Positions 54,170-64,000 of a DNA stretch of 64,000 nucleotides are shown here, piece by piece. Below the pieces are notes generated by a model. That model saw only the letters and a list, made by a program, of their open reading frames with translations, was not told the origin of the DNA and did no database searches. The stretch is from Amanita rubescens (lineage: Eukaryota; Basidiomycota; Agaricomycetes; Agaricales; Amanitaceae), in assembly GCA_015039365.1 (NCBI GenBank), contig WION01000173.1, positions 47,909 to 111,908 on the forward strand. The letters run 5' to 3'. The translations under genes and the position numbers were made by a program. Positions within the stretch are counted from its first letter, which is position 1; each line of letters starts with the position of its first letter.

Positions 54170-57100
54170 ATGGCTGATTATTCTCCAGACGCGCGAGACT
54201 CTCATCGACGGAGCATGAGTTCGACCAGACGTTCCCCGAGTCGACGAGAAACAATCATGAGCCTCGTTGAGCTTCTTCTAAAGCAAGATGTGGGTGAAAA
54301 CTCTAGTACGTGCCTTCGTCTTAGAAGCCGACGAACAAACAGTTGACTCTGTCAGGCCACGTACATCACTCGGACAACGAGGAAAAGAATGTTCGTAAGT
54401 ATCTTGATGTGCCAATACTTACATACAAATTCTGATATATTACTTAGCAGCCGTGGATGAACATCTACAGACAGCCGGAGCGGAGGCTTTTGTTAGATTT
54501 CAAAAGTGGGTATATCGGTATCGACCACCTGTAACTCTAATCTGATCGAGATAGACGGATCAACAACCTAGATAAGGAGGTAGGCATTGTTTGTCGCATG
54601 TATGCCGCGAGGCTCACGCTGTCTCACAGCTACGGAACTTTGCAAATTCAGCGCGCCAGTTGGGCAGCTCAGTCGCGATTCTATCATCAACATTTCATCT
54701 ACGGAAGCGACTGGCTCAACTACTTTACCTTTATCATGAAAATGCTGCAACTCTTTTCCCCCGTATGATTCCTCGCGCGGAGTATGAAACGGTGGGTGCA
54801 AACTTCCGCGACACACGCAAAAAGCGATGGAGGAGTGTAAAGTACAAGGCTCCTCCTCATATTGCAAGACCCATGATCAGCGAGAAGCTCGACATCGAAC
54901 AATTTCCTCATCACCTCGATGCACTGGCATCAGACGTGACAACGTTCCTCAATAGCTTGAATGAATTTCCCGAATTCACAGATGAAGCCGTTAATGTATC
55001 GATATCGTCTTTCGAAGGCGACCTTAAGGTTAGTGCTCGCTCAGTGTGATCGGCACTCCTTGATAATTTGACCTGCGTAGTATTGGTCTTCTTGTCTGCG
55101 CGAATACAGAGGTAGGCCTTGGGTTGATGTCGTATTTCTTCGCTCAATCACCTCGGATTTGTAGGCCAATTTCGCTATCCAGCGGTCCAACGATACATAC
55201 ACGATCTATCTTCGGAAATGGGTGAACACATCAATAACATCACGTCAGCGCTCTCAATGTTCATCGAAGTTGGTAAGACCTCACAACAACGTTATCCATT
55301 CTTTTCTCTAACACTACAACAGGCGTGCCGGCTATTCGTTTTGCTCAGAAGCATGGAGCTATGAATTTGCTTAATTTATCGACAATTGCTACCTTTTTCT
55401 CAGCAGTAACAGCCACTTGTTTGCAATATTCTTTCGCGTCCCTCAATTCATCCATTGCAAATGCCGTAAACGGCTTCTGGTTTACATCCCTCGTGTTTAG
55501 TATTGCCGCGGCGGTCAATAGTCTGCTTGGTCTCACATGGAAACAGGCCATGTAGTATGTTTTGTTTGCATACTCATGTAATTTCCAAGCTTACAATTGT
55601 TAGTCGCTCGCCAGGACATCGTGTGCCATGGTGGGTGCTTATATGGATCAAACGATCACCTCTTGTATTTCTTGTGATTTCAAACGCATGCTTCTCCATC
55701 GGTCTGTGCTGCTTTACCTATTCATCTGGGCAGGTGCGTTCTAGAATGCCTAATCTTGAGATAGCTTACGGAGAATGCAATACAGCACCATGTCACATCT
55801 ACGATCACTTCCGTTTTCACCGCTTTCACGTCATTCGGTCTAGTGGCAGTGTCAACCTGGTTCGCGTCAGAGCGCTGGGCATTTCAACAGCACGAAGGAA
55901 AGAAATGGTTAAGCGACGTTATCATCGAAACAATGAACCGATTCTCGCAACTCGCGCCTGTCCAGCGGATAAGGGCGGGATTTACTTTGATAAAGCTCCA
56001 ATTCAAGAGATTTATCAATTATATGCGTCGCGTTGGCTCCAAAGCTGGCGGTCTGCTACCAACTCACATTAATCGCGGAGAGAATGCTGCTAATGCAAAT
56101 ATACCATCCATAATCGAACCGCCAGCTAGTCCAGTTGACAGCACAGGTAGTCCCCTCTTCCGAGCCACCACGGAAATCAAGAAGTCACGAGCACCACTAC
56201 CCAGGGCTTTGTCCATGCCCAATTTATCTAATTCGTCGACGGATTCAGAGTCAGATGAACCTCCACGATCACCCAAAGAGTTATGGGATAAGGCATTTTC
56301 AAGGATTTTGACACGCCCGACTCTGTCACAGGTAGGACTGGCCGCGGTCGTTGCTGCCCGCGCATCTCACCGTCAACCGACTACGTCGTCGAACTTCTCC
56401 TGTGGACCTGGAGAGCGACGGCGTGAAACGGAAGAGCAAGTTGGACAAGCAATATTCAAATCCCGTATTACAGCGTTGATGTCCGAGCTGAAGCCGCTTG
56501 AAGTTACCCAAGATCTCGCAGCTCATGAGGCATTAGTGCGACATATGAAGTTTTCACCTGACGGGAAATACTTGGCGACGTCTAGGTGAGGTGTTCTATG
56601 AACGCGGATACGTGTTAGACTAACGTAACCATCAACGAAGCTGGGATAGGACAACAGCAGTCCTTCGGGTCGGAGTGAGTATCGTTGCTTTGAGTGTACC
56701 GAAGTGCTTTATTGACCACTCGAATAGGAACCTTTCGAACTCCATCGTATCATAGCACATCCACCAAGTCAAAACTTCGTAGGACGCGTCGCATGGCACG
56801 GCTATCGTATTATTGTCCTCTTTCCATACTTATCTCTTCCTAGGTCTCCATCCGGCACACATTTGTTGACCAAGCTGAGCCGAGGGATTAAAGTTTGGTG
56901 TGCAGCGGTGCGTTGCCTATGATTATTCGATTCTTACATACATTGATTTGAATTACTACAGGATGGCAGCTGCAACATGATCGATCGCCCTGTTCAAGTT
57001 CAGTCAATCGCATGGTGTCCCGGCGGTCAAGGTAAAAGCCTGCCATCCGTCGCAAGCTTACGTGTCTGACTTGCTTTTATAGCATTTATTTCCGTTGAAG

Positions 57101-58236
57101 GCAACACCGCGGCGAAGATAGTGAGCATCATAATACCCCTTCATGCACATATTTACCAATCTGATGTAATAGAATCTCGGTGGCAATGTTAATTTTTTTT
57201 GTACAGGGTCTAGCCAATGTGCTCACTTGCTTTTCCCAGGTCCTATGCACCTATCATTTCGGAAACATGAAGTTGCAAGATGTTGCCGTCTCACCTGATT
57301 CCACACATCTTCTTGGAGTTGGCCCCTTGCTCGAGTCTCCGACCGGCTTGCATCCGAGCAAATCACGAGCAGAGAAGCGACTAGCAGGTAGCTACAACGG
57401 TATTCTTCTTCGAATCATCCCACTAAACCGTAACAGTGTTCAATATGGAAACAGGGCAAATTGAGAGGTGGGCGAACTGCTACGCGATGTTACGCTACGT
57501 CCTTATATGAACTTGGCAGCCTAACTCCTGTGCTTGACAACGTCAGACACGTATCCCTGGCTTCTACTCCACGGAGTGGCCTCATTGCTTTGGTCAGCTA
57601 CGAGAGTAAAGTAAGACCATCCGAACTGGTCGAGAAGAGCGTCCTCATTGGTTATTTAGGCTCCTCCGCAGCTTTGGAAAGTCGAATCATTGCACCGAGA
57701 GCCCGACAAGCCAACTACGCGGCTGACTTTGAAGTAAATTCATTGCTCTCGCGTATTACTGATGGTCACTGACAATGATTTTATTAACAGGCATACCTAT
57801 TTGCCTAAATCACCAGGGTACTTTGCAGGGCCCAGTTATTTTTCTGGAAAAAGGAATGAGCTGGTTTTGAGCTTTGAAAAAGGTTTTTGAATCATAACCT
57901 ACCGTAAATTGAATGCTAATGCTATCGCTAGCTGGGAACATCCACATCTGGGATCAAGAGTCTGGCGTGTTGCTGCATCATATCCAGACCCAGGCATACG
58001 GTGGTAACCTGACTTGCGTAGCATGTAATGATACCGATGGTTCTTTCATGCTTGCCACGGGTAGCCACGATGGTTCCGTAAGGATTTGGACAAAGCCAAC
58101 TTCTGACGATTCAGAGGACTCATTCATTCCTCGATCAACATCTCCGACACCGTTGCCGGGTATTGAGATCTACGAAGCATCCTCTTCACATTTTACACTA
58201 GTGAAATCCGGATCGGAATGGTCTCAATCGCAGTAG
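54170..58236 (+). CDS. Membrane protein with C-terminal WD40 propeller, 22 exons
   Basis: Rebuilt from 22 small exons (first 54170-54305, largest 55786-56585, last 57932-58236); the total is exactly 996 codons, 995 aa. The N-terminus is basic and Ser-rich. Residues about 340-480 contain four or more hydrophobic helices (FWFTSLVFSIAAAVNSLLG; PLVFLVISNACFSIGLCCF; TAFTSFGLVAVSTWF). After a Ser/Pro-rich linker come WD repeats: LVRHMKFSPDGKYLATSSWD, GRVAWSPSGTHLL, VAVSPDSTHLLGVG, GNIHIWDQESG, and LATGSHDGSVRIWTK. The propeller resembles the Gid7/WDR26 type. The membrane part is unlike WDR26, so this is probably a basidiomycete membrane-tethered WD40 protein of unknown role. One intron (56796-56843) fits only with a GC donor. 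Confidence 0.75.
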
Positions 58237-59410
58237 GCGTTTGATCGTTTTATCATTTTATCATTTTCACTACTCTAGGGCATACGCTAGTCATTCTGCG
58301 AATGAATCGTTATAATCGTTTACTGCACTCATAATATGTACATTTTAATTATGTATTTTCATGCTAACTTTATGCACCATGTTTTATAGCTGTATTGATG
58401 CATGATGTATTATCAGCATGCTAATGCTCATTGTATTATTGCAATTCATTGATGGTCTTAGGAGCCTGGGCTCGATTCTCCGAGATGACTACGGTTAATT
58501 CAGACGTCTGGAATTGGGGGTCTGGCGATTTTGAACGAACTGAACGGGCCTGCAATGCGGTAGCGCGAACTGCAAAGTAATGTCTCATCCATCGGTCAGC
58601 TGCTACGTTCGTCCGAGAGTAGCCCTACGAGCAATGCGTAGGGTCGGACCGACTTCAATTTGTTCGGAACTTGTTCGGAACGCCATGGGTATCCGAGAAC
58701 ATGGACCGTCCGCTTATCGATGATCACATTACTACACCTAGTAAAAAACACCACTTTGTCCACAGGTACTCCTAGGGATTCGGAGAAGCCTAAAAGGACT
58801 ATAATGAAGCAAGTAACCGCCGGAATGGTTTGAAAAATTGGGCCACGGAGCCACGCGGGGCCCACGGAGACGGGAGTGGAATCCGCGCTCGCCTGTTGCA
58901 GGATATCTTTTTCCAGGTTGCTCTGGAGCAAAACTCCTGCAGGCTGCAAGCTGCAGGTTTTTGCCATATATACCCTGATCCTCAACGCGACGTGTTTTCC
59001 ATCCAGCACCAGTCACAGTAGCCGATCAGACAAGATACAGAGATCATCAAACATCGCACGGGTTCTCGCGTCAATGCCACAAACCACACGCGTCGAACAA
59101 GTGTGCAGCTTTCAGGGTCTCGCAGCTTTCGGGGGGAATTTGAAAGCGCGTCGCGTACCGGCAACAAATATAGAGAACGAAACATTGCGACGTGTTTTGC
59201 ACGAAATATGGCATTTAAGTGAAATTGACTATATAACAATTCTATGGTGTTCCTGAGTATAAGACATGTAAACATCAGGTGTCATACGTACGTACATGCC
59301 CCCTGCGCAGTTCTGCCATCATTGTTTCGTGTTTTGCAAAGCTTGTCTGACACGATAATCCCAGTAACTACCCAGGGTAAGATGACGTCGTGTGGGATAT
59401 CGAAGAGATC
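58237..59410. other. Intergenic between convergent genes, no gene seen
   Basis: About 1.2 kb. The first 200 bases are AT-rich with ATTATTGC and TGTATT words, suiting 3' ends. Frames at 58596-59275 are short and overlap on both strands without domains. The stretch CTGCAGGCTGCAAGCTGCAGG at 58937-58957 is a small palindrome-like run. Confidence 0.5.
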
Positions 59411-60592
59411 TCACTTTTTCCGCATTGTATCATATTCAGTTGCCAACTTTCTCCACAGCTGGTAAGTTTCGGCATCAAATGGACATAATCAAGAGATGGG
59501 ATAAGCGACGCGTACCTCGATAGCTCGTCCGATGTCTTGGTAAACGCCTCCTCGCTCGTAAATGTCTGCCAAAAATTCGACCGCATGGGCACAGGGTAGT
59601 TGAGCGTCCTGTGATGGGGGAGGATTCTCCAGGTCTACCGAGTCGGTTCTTGATGGGTCGAACGGTACGGCATACAATTTAGCAAAGTATAGCACAGTGG
59701 CATACGGCACTTTTGTGTGGTCTAGCATGCCCCGGAGGTAATTCCACGCAGCAGGATTGTTCGGAGCCAATGATATGCTTTGCTTGACACAACTAGAGAA
59801 CAGTCAGTAAAGCGAACAAGCAGCCGGCAAGCGTGAACGGACATTAATTCTCTTCGTAAAATCCTCTCCCTATCCTCCTCTCCGTCCCTGACCCCGCTGG
59901 CCCAGACCACAAAAAACCGGTGATGCCAGGCAGAGTTGTTACGTACATCCTTGGAGAGTATTAAATCAACAAAGTCCAACTCCGTTGACCACAGATCTTC
60001 TTCGTCGTTGAAGTAAGACAGGAGCCATTGCCGATATGACCATGTATGATAGTTCTTCTGATCTTCCCCTGAGAGTACCTTGGCTACGAAGTCAAGTTCT
60101 GCTTTGGACTTCCGGGTCAAAGTAACCAGTAATTGTCGATGGTGCCAGACTTGATAAGTTTTGAGAAATTTGATCGCGAGCTCGTCCATTAGACGCAGTT
60201 CTACGTCCAAGGGAGCGTTGATCGCTAAGAGGGTCTCGTATCTGTATTGCCTTAGCGTCGAGGTCACCAGAATTCTATACGACCAAACGATGTTTGAACC
60301 GACCATGCCGTGTAATGCGCGGGATTCTGGCGTATAATGGATTCCGTCAGCTCCAGTACTCGTTCACTCTTTTCTGCTGTCTTGAGGATGCCACGAAAGT
60401 AGTCATTTGCATCCTTATCTATTGCAGACACCTGAGCATCGTTCGACCATCAGACTAGGCTTACGAACATTCTGCGCTGTAGAATATTGGAGCTAGAGGG
60501 TCACCATCTTCATACTGCTCTTGCGGCACTACGTCGGCCCATTCTGGCCTGTTGGCAAACAATATCGGCTTGTCATCGTCATTTGAGACCAT
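59411..60592 (-). CDS. RAM2: Protein farnesyl/geranylgeranyl transferase type I alpha subunit
   Basis: The shared alpha subunit of two prenyltransferases that modify CaaX proteins such as Ras and Rho. Five exons: 60469-60592, 60304-60418, 59843-60250, 59516-59792, 59411-59458; 323 aa. PPTA helical repeats are visible with their tryptophans: AHYTAWQYRYETLLAI (across intron 2), YQVWHHRQLLV, YHTWSYRQWLLSYF, NSAWHHRFFVVWAS, NPAAWNYLRG. Donor GTTCGT at 60468 was chosen over the stronger GTAAGC four bases on, because only it gives the conserved EYKDANDYFRGI. The end LATEYDTMRKK is slightly shorter than in relatives, which usually continue with YW. Confidence 0.93.
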
Positions 60593-60842
60593 GGTCGGAA
60601 GAGACAACAATAACTTAGTTCAACCAATCGCATTCCGACACTATTATTTTGCTCAACTAATTACGGCCAAAAATCAACGGTTGTCAAGATATGTGTAAAC
60701 GGTCATAGAATAATACAGCAGTCCAACGCAGCGTAAGGAACATGGTGAAGGGTTAGAGGAAGGTATGAAATAAGACGACAACCACGAGATCCTGGAATTA
60801 GCTCGTAACACTTGGATAGATGAATGTTCCAGATTTTACTGT

Positions 60843-62272
60843 TCATGCGGCTGCGCCAGGCGCACTGTGGGCCGTGTAGTCCTAACAGACGCGCGTCAAA
60901 AGGGGTCTTCTAACAGGTTACGCTATCAACGAACCTCCATCTCAGCATCGAGATCAGCGGCACTCTTGGCAGGTCTTTCAGTCTTCTTCGACCTTCCACC
61001 TCCACCACCTCTTCCACGACGGGGGCGACCACCAGCAGTTCTTGATATCGAGGTTCAACTCTTGCCAATCCGAGGAATGCCGGGATGAATCTCACCTTGC
61101 GGTCGAAGCGCCAGTAGCAGCGGCAGGGGGAGCCACCCTAGATACAAGAGATGGAGCAGACTTCGTGGGATCGACAACGATTTCAATCTTCATAGGACGT
61201 TCTGTACACATGACAAGTGTCGGAAGCGACATGGAAAAAGGGAGGAGCGGCACATTAGTCGCAAGTTCAAGGATCGAGACAGCAAGATCAAGCAAAAAGC
61301 AGAGCACGTCAAGCCACCATTACCGTAGAATCGTTGCTTTGTCTCTGAGTGGACGCTGAACTGGCGAAGTCGAATCATTGCTGCTTCCACGATCTGAAAG
61401 CGGTCAGAAAGAAGTTAATCCTTTCTCCACACTTCCACTTTGCCATTCCGATACCAACACATCCAATACCTCGGCGTTGTCTTGCAGATGAGAAAGATTC
61501 CACCTCTGCCGACGCCATCTCGCGACCAGGGTGATCAGTCCTGGCCTGAAAATGGTCTTGCCCGCATGGATGAGGCACACCTTCCAGGGTGATGTGTGGT
61601 TTGGCTGGTGTGATACCTTCCTTCGATGCACCTCACTACTTGTGCAATCGATAGAGACAGGGAGCGAACGATTCTGCTGGGCGTCACATCCCCGTGACAA
61701 CATGCAACAACACGTGCTAAAGAAGGGCGAGAGGCAAATTGAGAGACGTGATACTAACTTCCATCGATGAGTCGGTTGTTGTATTGCTGGTAGGCTTTGG
61801 TGCCGTCCCCTTTGCGAGTGAAATGCACAGAGGCGACACCTTTGGAGCGCCCGGCGCTGTCGTGATGCAGCGTAACATCCTTCAAAGGTCCAACTGTAGA
61901 ATGGAACAGCTCCTATTAAATAACAATGAGAATCTATATAGGGGAAAAAGGTTGCCCAACAAACCTTAATTTGAACCTCGTTTACATCAGCAGGGAGATT
62001 TGAAACAATGATTTTGTCTGCAGGGCTGTTGCTCGCTGCGGCTGCGGCTGCAGCACGGACGCGGGTAGTAGGGCTGATAGCGGTGGAACCGAGCACGGAA
62101 GAACGAGCGCTGGTCCGGCGGGTACGCGCAGTTACCCTGCGAGTAGTTCTTTTGCTGGAAATAATCTGACAAAGAAAGAAAATTTTGTGAGACAAACACA
62201 CTGGGCGCGAAAAGTTGCACAGCATACATCATCGAGTGACTTGTCTAGCGTGGTGGGGGCAGCGGTGGCCAT
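60843..62272 (-). CDS. YRA1: mRNA export adaptor, Yra1/ALYREF family (RRM protein)
   Basis: A nuclear RNA-binding adaptor that links splicing and TREX to the mRNA exporter. Six exons: 62228-62272, 61965-62165, 61759-61912, 61096-61201, 60935-61040, 60843-60881; 216 aa. The N-terminus MATAAPTTLDKSLDDIISSK is the conserved UAP56-binding box. An Arg-rich stretch follows, then the RRM: KIIVSNLPADVNEVQIKELF, DSAGRSKGVASVHF and RPMKIEIVVD. The C-terminus is an RGG stretch (GRPRRGRGGGGGRSKK) and a second conserved short helix (KSAADLDAEMEDY). The RRM is interrupted between RLIDG and KRPMK by a 557-base intron, far longer than all others here. It is divergent from RPC31, with 150 bases between start codons. 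Confidence 0.93.
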
Positions 62273-62422
62273 TGTCTTTGTCAGTTGTCAAAAGAGCCTG
62301 TTGGGTGAAGGGTTGATGGTCAGAAAGAAGTGCGGGCACACGGTTTATGTAGGAAGCGGAGCTTGAAATTTGTCGATACTCCGCTTCTGCCTGACTCCAC
62401 TGCCTCAGCGTCCCTGTACGAC

Positions 62423-63280
62423 ATGTCGCGAGGAGGTGGTCGTGGTGGCCGGGGCGGTGCGCGCAGAGGTGGCTTTGGAGGCCAGTCAAATCCATTGCCA
62501 ATGGGTCTGACTTTTCTTGACATACAAAATATGTCCAGGGAGGGGACCGCACTATATCCAGTGTGTTATAATAATTTATCGCGCACTTCTTTCCCAAACT
62601 GAGATTGCCGCATAGCCTAGGCAATTGCCAACATACACACAACCATCTGATGAGGAAAAGCAAGTAGCACAGCTTCAGATTGCGATTGCTACCCGGCTCA
62701 AGTCGTCGCCGTATTACGTCGTAGAGAGAACGAAATCTACAGGCGCGTAAGTTCAGATAGAGATCTAGAAGCAAATTGACTAAACCATCATACAGAACTG
62801 CGGCGTTATTCGGATAAATACCGTCCGTCGGCCGCGTCGCGCTCCACTCTACAACGTTCAAAATTGCATGCGCCCTTTTTTCCTACTGAAATATTCGAAG
62901 ATTATTTCAATGCCAAACGGAAGAAGAAGGGTAAGTTATTCCTTCATGATCGAAGTTGATGCAACCAACGCCTGCGATAGTCTCCAAAAAGATGATTAAA
63001 AGTCGCGTCAACTTGGACGAAGTTGGCCAGGAGGACGAGCAAGAAAAGTCGGGAGATGAGCGACAATCTGAAGTTGGAAGTGAAGCGCCCCAGTCAGATT
63101 ACGACGTCGAGGAAGAATACGACAATGACTATGCGGAAAATTACTTTGACAATGGCGAGGGCGACGATTTGGACAACCTAGGAGATGGAGGTGACGATGG
63201 GGGTGGAGCAGGTAAGTTTAGCAGCTTCAAGCCAGCGCATAGACCAACTCGTTCGTCTTGCAGGTTACGACTGGGAATGA
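62423..63280 (+). CDS. RPC31: RNA polymerase III subunit Rpc31 (RPC7)
   Basis: A subunit of the Pol III-specific heterotrimer that helps initiation. Exons: 62423-62562, 62621-62742, 62796-62930, 62981-63211, 63264-63280; 214 aa. The N-terminus is Arg/Gly-rich with GGFGGQSNPLPMGLTFLDI. Then come LYPVQLPTYTQPSDEEKQVA, YYVVERTK, RRYSDKYRPS, PFFPTEIFEDYF, KKMIKSRVNLDEV, and a highly acidic tail (DYDVEEEYDNDYAENYFDNG) ending GYDWE. This order is diagnostic of Rpc31. The junction between exons 2 and 3 keeps phase only if the donor is GC (ACAG/GCGCGT); the nearby GTAAGT gives a stop. Confidence 0.9.
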
Positions 63281-64000
63281 TTTCGAAGTTTCATTACTTT
63301 ACATCAATGTCTGATGGAACAACACTTACCCCATCGATGCCAAGTTTCGTTCACAATGCTTCATGGATGCGCCCGTAACGCGACTGTACATCGTTCGAGA
63401 TGAATGGAAGGAAGTCAAAGCCTAGCGTTATTGTCTACACGTCAAACCTTGTCGTCCCCAACGTGTTTTTGACAGGGAGCATGTCCAGACTAGACTTCCC
63501 TGATACTCTACCCGTCGTCCGAGATCTCAGGACGCCTGTACGACTTTGTCGGCACTCGTTTGCATTTCCAACATACATGGGCGGCCACACATCTTCGGCC
63601 CTTTTTGTCACATCAAGTCTTGTTTTGTAGCCTCATGGGTCAAACCTAGATTTCTTCACGACAGTTTCATTCAAGACTGTTACTTTTGTATGATGACCCT
63701 TGTACATGGAATCCGCGGACAATAACAATATGACGCTCACGAACATGTCAAAAGCTTCCTCTCATACATTCCTACCCTTGGAAGGGACGGTAATTAAGCG
63801 GCTTGGACTTACTTGGAACTTGGTCGTGAGCTTTCCCATGCACACTGATTGACAAGTGGAATCTACCTGTATCTTCTTATCGATGATCACTGCGTGAGTC
63901 TAGCGAATTTGCAAGACCGCGAACATCTTTCGCCCGTCGTCGAAATTGCTGTTGCTGTGTGCGGGGCGCGGGGATCTGGGGTATCCATTTCAGAGATATT
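63281..64000. other. Window end, no gene called
   Basis: Plus-strand frames at 63300-63630 have no domain. A minus-strand frame from the window edge (about 63890-63975) reads RTQQQQFRRRAKDVRGLANS and might belong to a gene that extends past 64000; there is not enough sequence to say. Confidence 0.4.

Noticed and set aside
60470..60480. GTAAGC donor in RAM2 exon 1
   Set aside because: It leads to a stop or loss of the conserved YKDANDYFRGI; the GTTCGT donor four bases upstream fits phase and conservation.
1..64000. CRISPR arrays, rRNA genes, bacterial operons
   Set aside because: The window is eukaryotic; no regular spaced repeats or rRNA-like sequence were seen.

Overview
The window is nuclear DNA of a filamentous basidiomycete, most likely an Agaricomycete (inference). 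The evidence is the dense GT-AG introns of about 48-70 bases in almost every gene, a basidiomycete-type sesquiterpene synthase, NACHT-type NLR-like genes, tandem cytochrome P450s, and single-copy fungal housekeeping genes (CAB2, SEC2, MIX17, MBA1, MAK5, PWP2, SDH5, DHH1, RAM2, YRA1, RPC31). I rebuilt gene models by hand from reading frames, splice sites and phase agreement. Where lengths are given, the exons sum to a whole number of codons.

Region 1 (1-6.9 kb) is an accessory, fast-changing block. It holds three tandem minus-strand copies of a NACHT NTPase gene: A is intact as far as seen but cut by the window edge, B is a pseudogene, and C is intact (600 aa). A 1.2-kb terminal-inverted-repeat element lies between A and B. 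A 100-bp MITE is inserted in B, and copies A and C show the empty site.

Region 2 (7-13.5 kb) is housekeeping: coenzyme A synthesis (CAB2), a Sec2/Rabin8-type Rab exchange factor, and a divergent pair for mitochondrial proteins, MIX17 (twin CX9C) and MBA1/mL45.

Region 3 (14-29 kb) looks like a small terpenoid gene cluster. Two intact tandem P450s share the same ten-exon structure, a third P450 has decayed, and a sesquiterpene synthase lies beside a divergent MFS transporter of the Ycr023c type.

Region 4 (29-35 kb) has two ribosome-assembly genes head to tail, MAK5 (60S) and PWP2 (90S/40S), with only 43 bases between them.

Region 5 (35-42.7 kb) is gene-poor, with a few small or doubtful membrane-protein genes.

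Region 6 (42.7-64 kb) is a dense housekeeping block: SDH5, a DXD glycosyltransferase, DHH1, a small secreted Cys-rich protein, a UBE3D-like E3 protein and its close upstream neighbour, a 22-exon membrane/WD40 protein, the prenyltransferase alpha subunit RAM2, and a divergent pair YRA1 (with a 557-base intron) and RPC31.

The most unusual points are: the NLR-like copies carry hydrophobic membrane-type tails instead of repeats; the P450 heme cysteine is encoded in an 11-base microexon; several introns appear to have GC donors; same-strand genes lie so close that shared transcripts are plausible; and DHH1 has an apparent +1 frame change before its tail.
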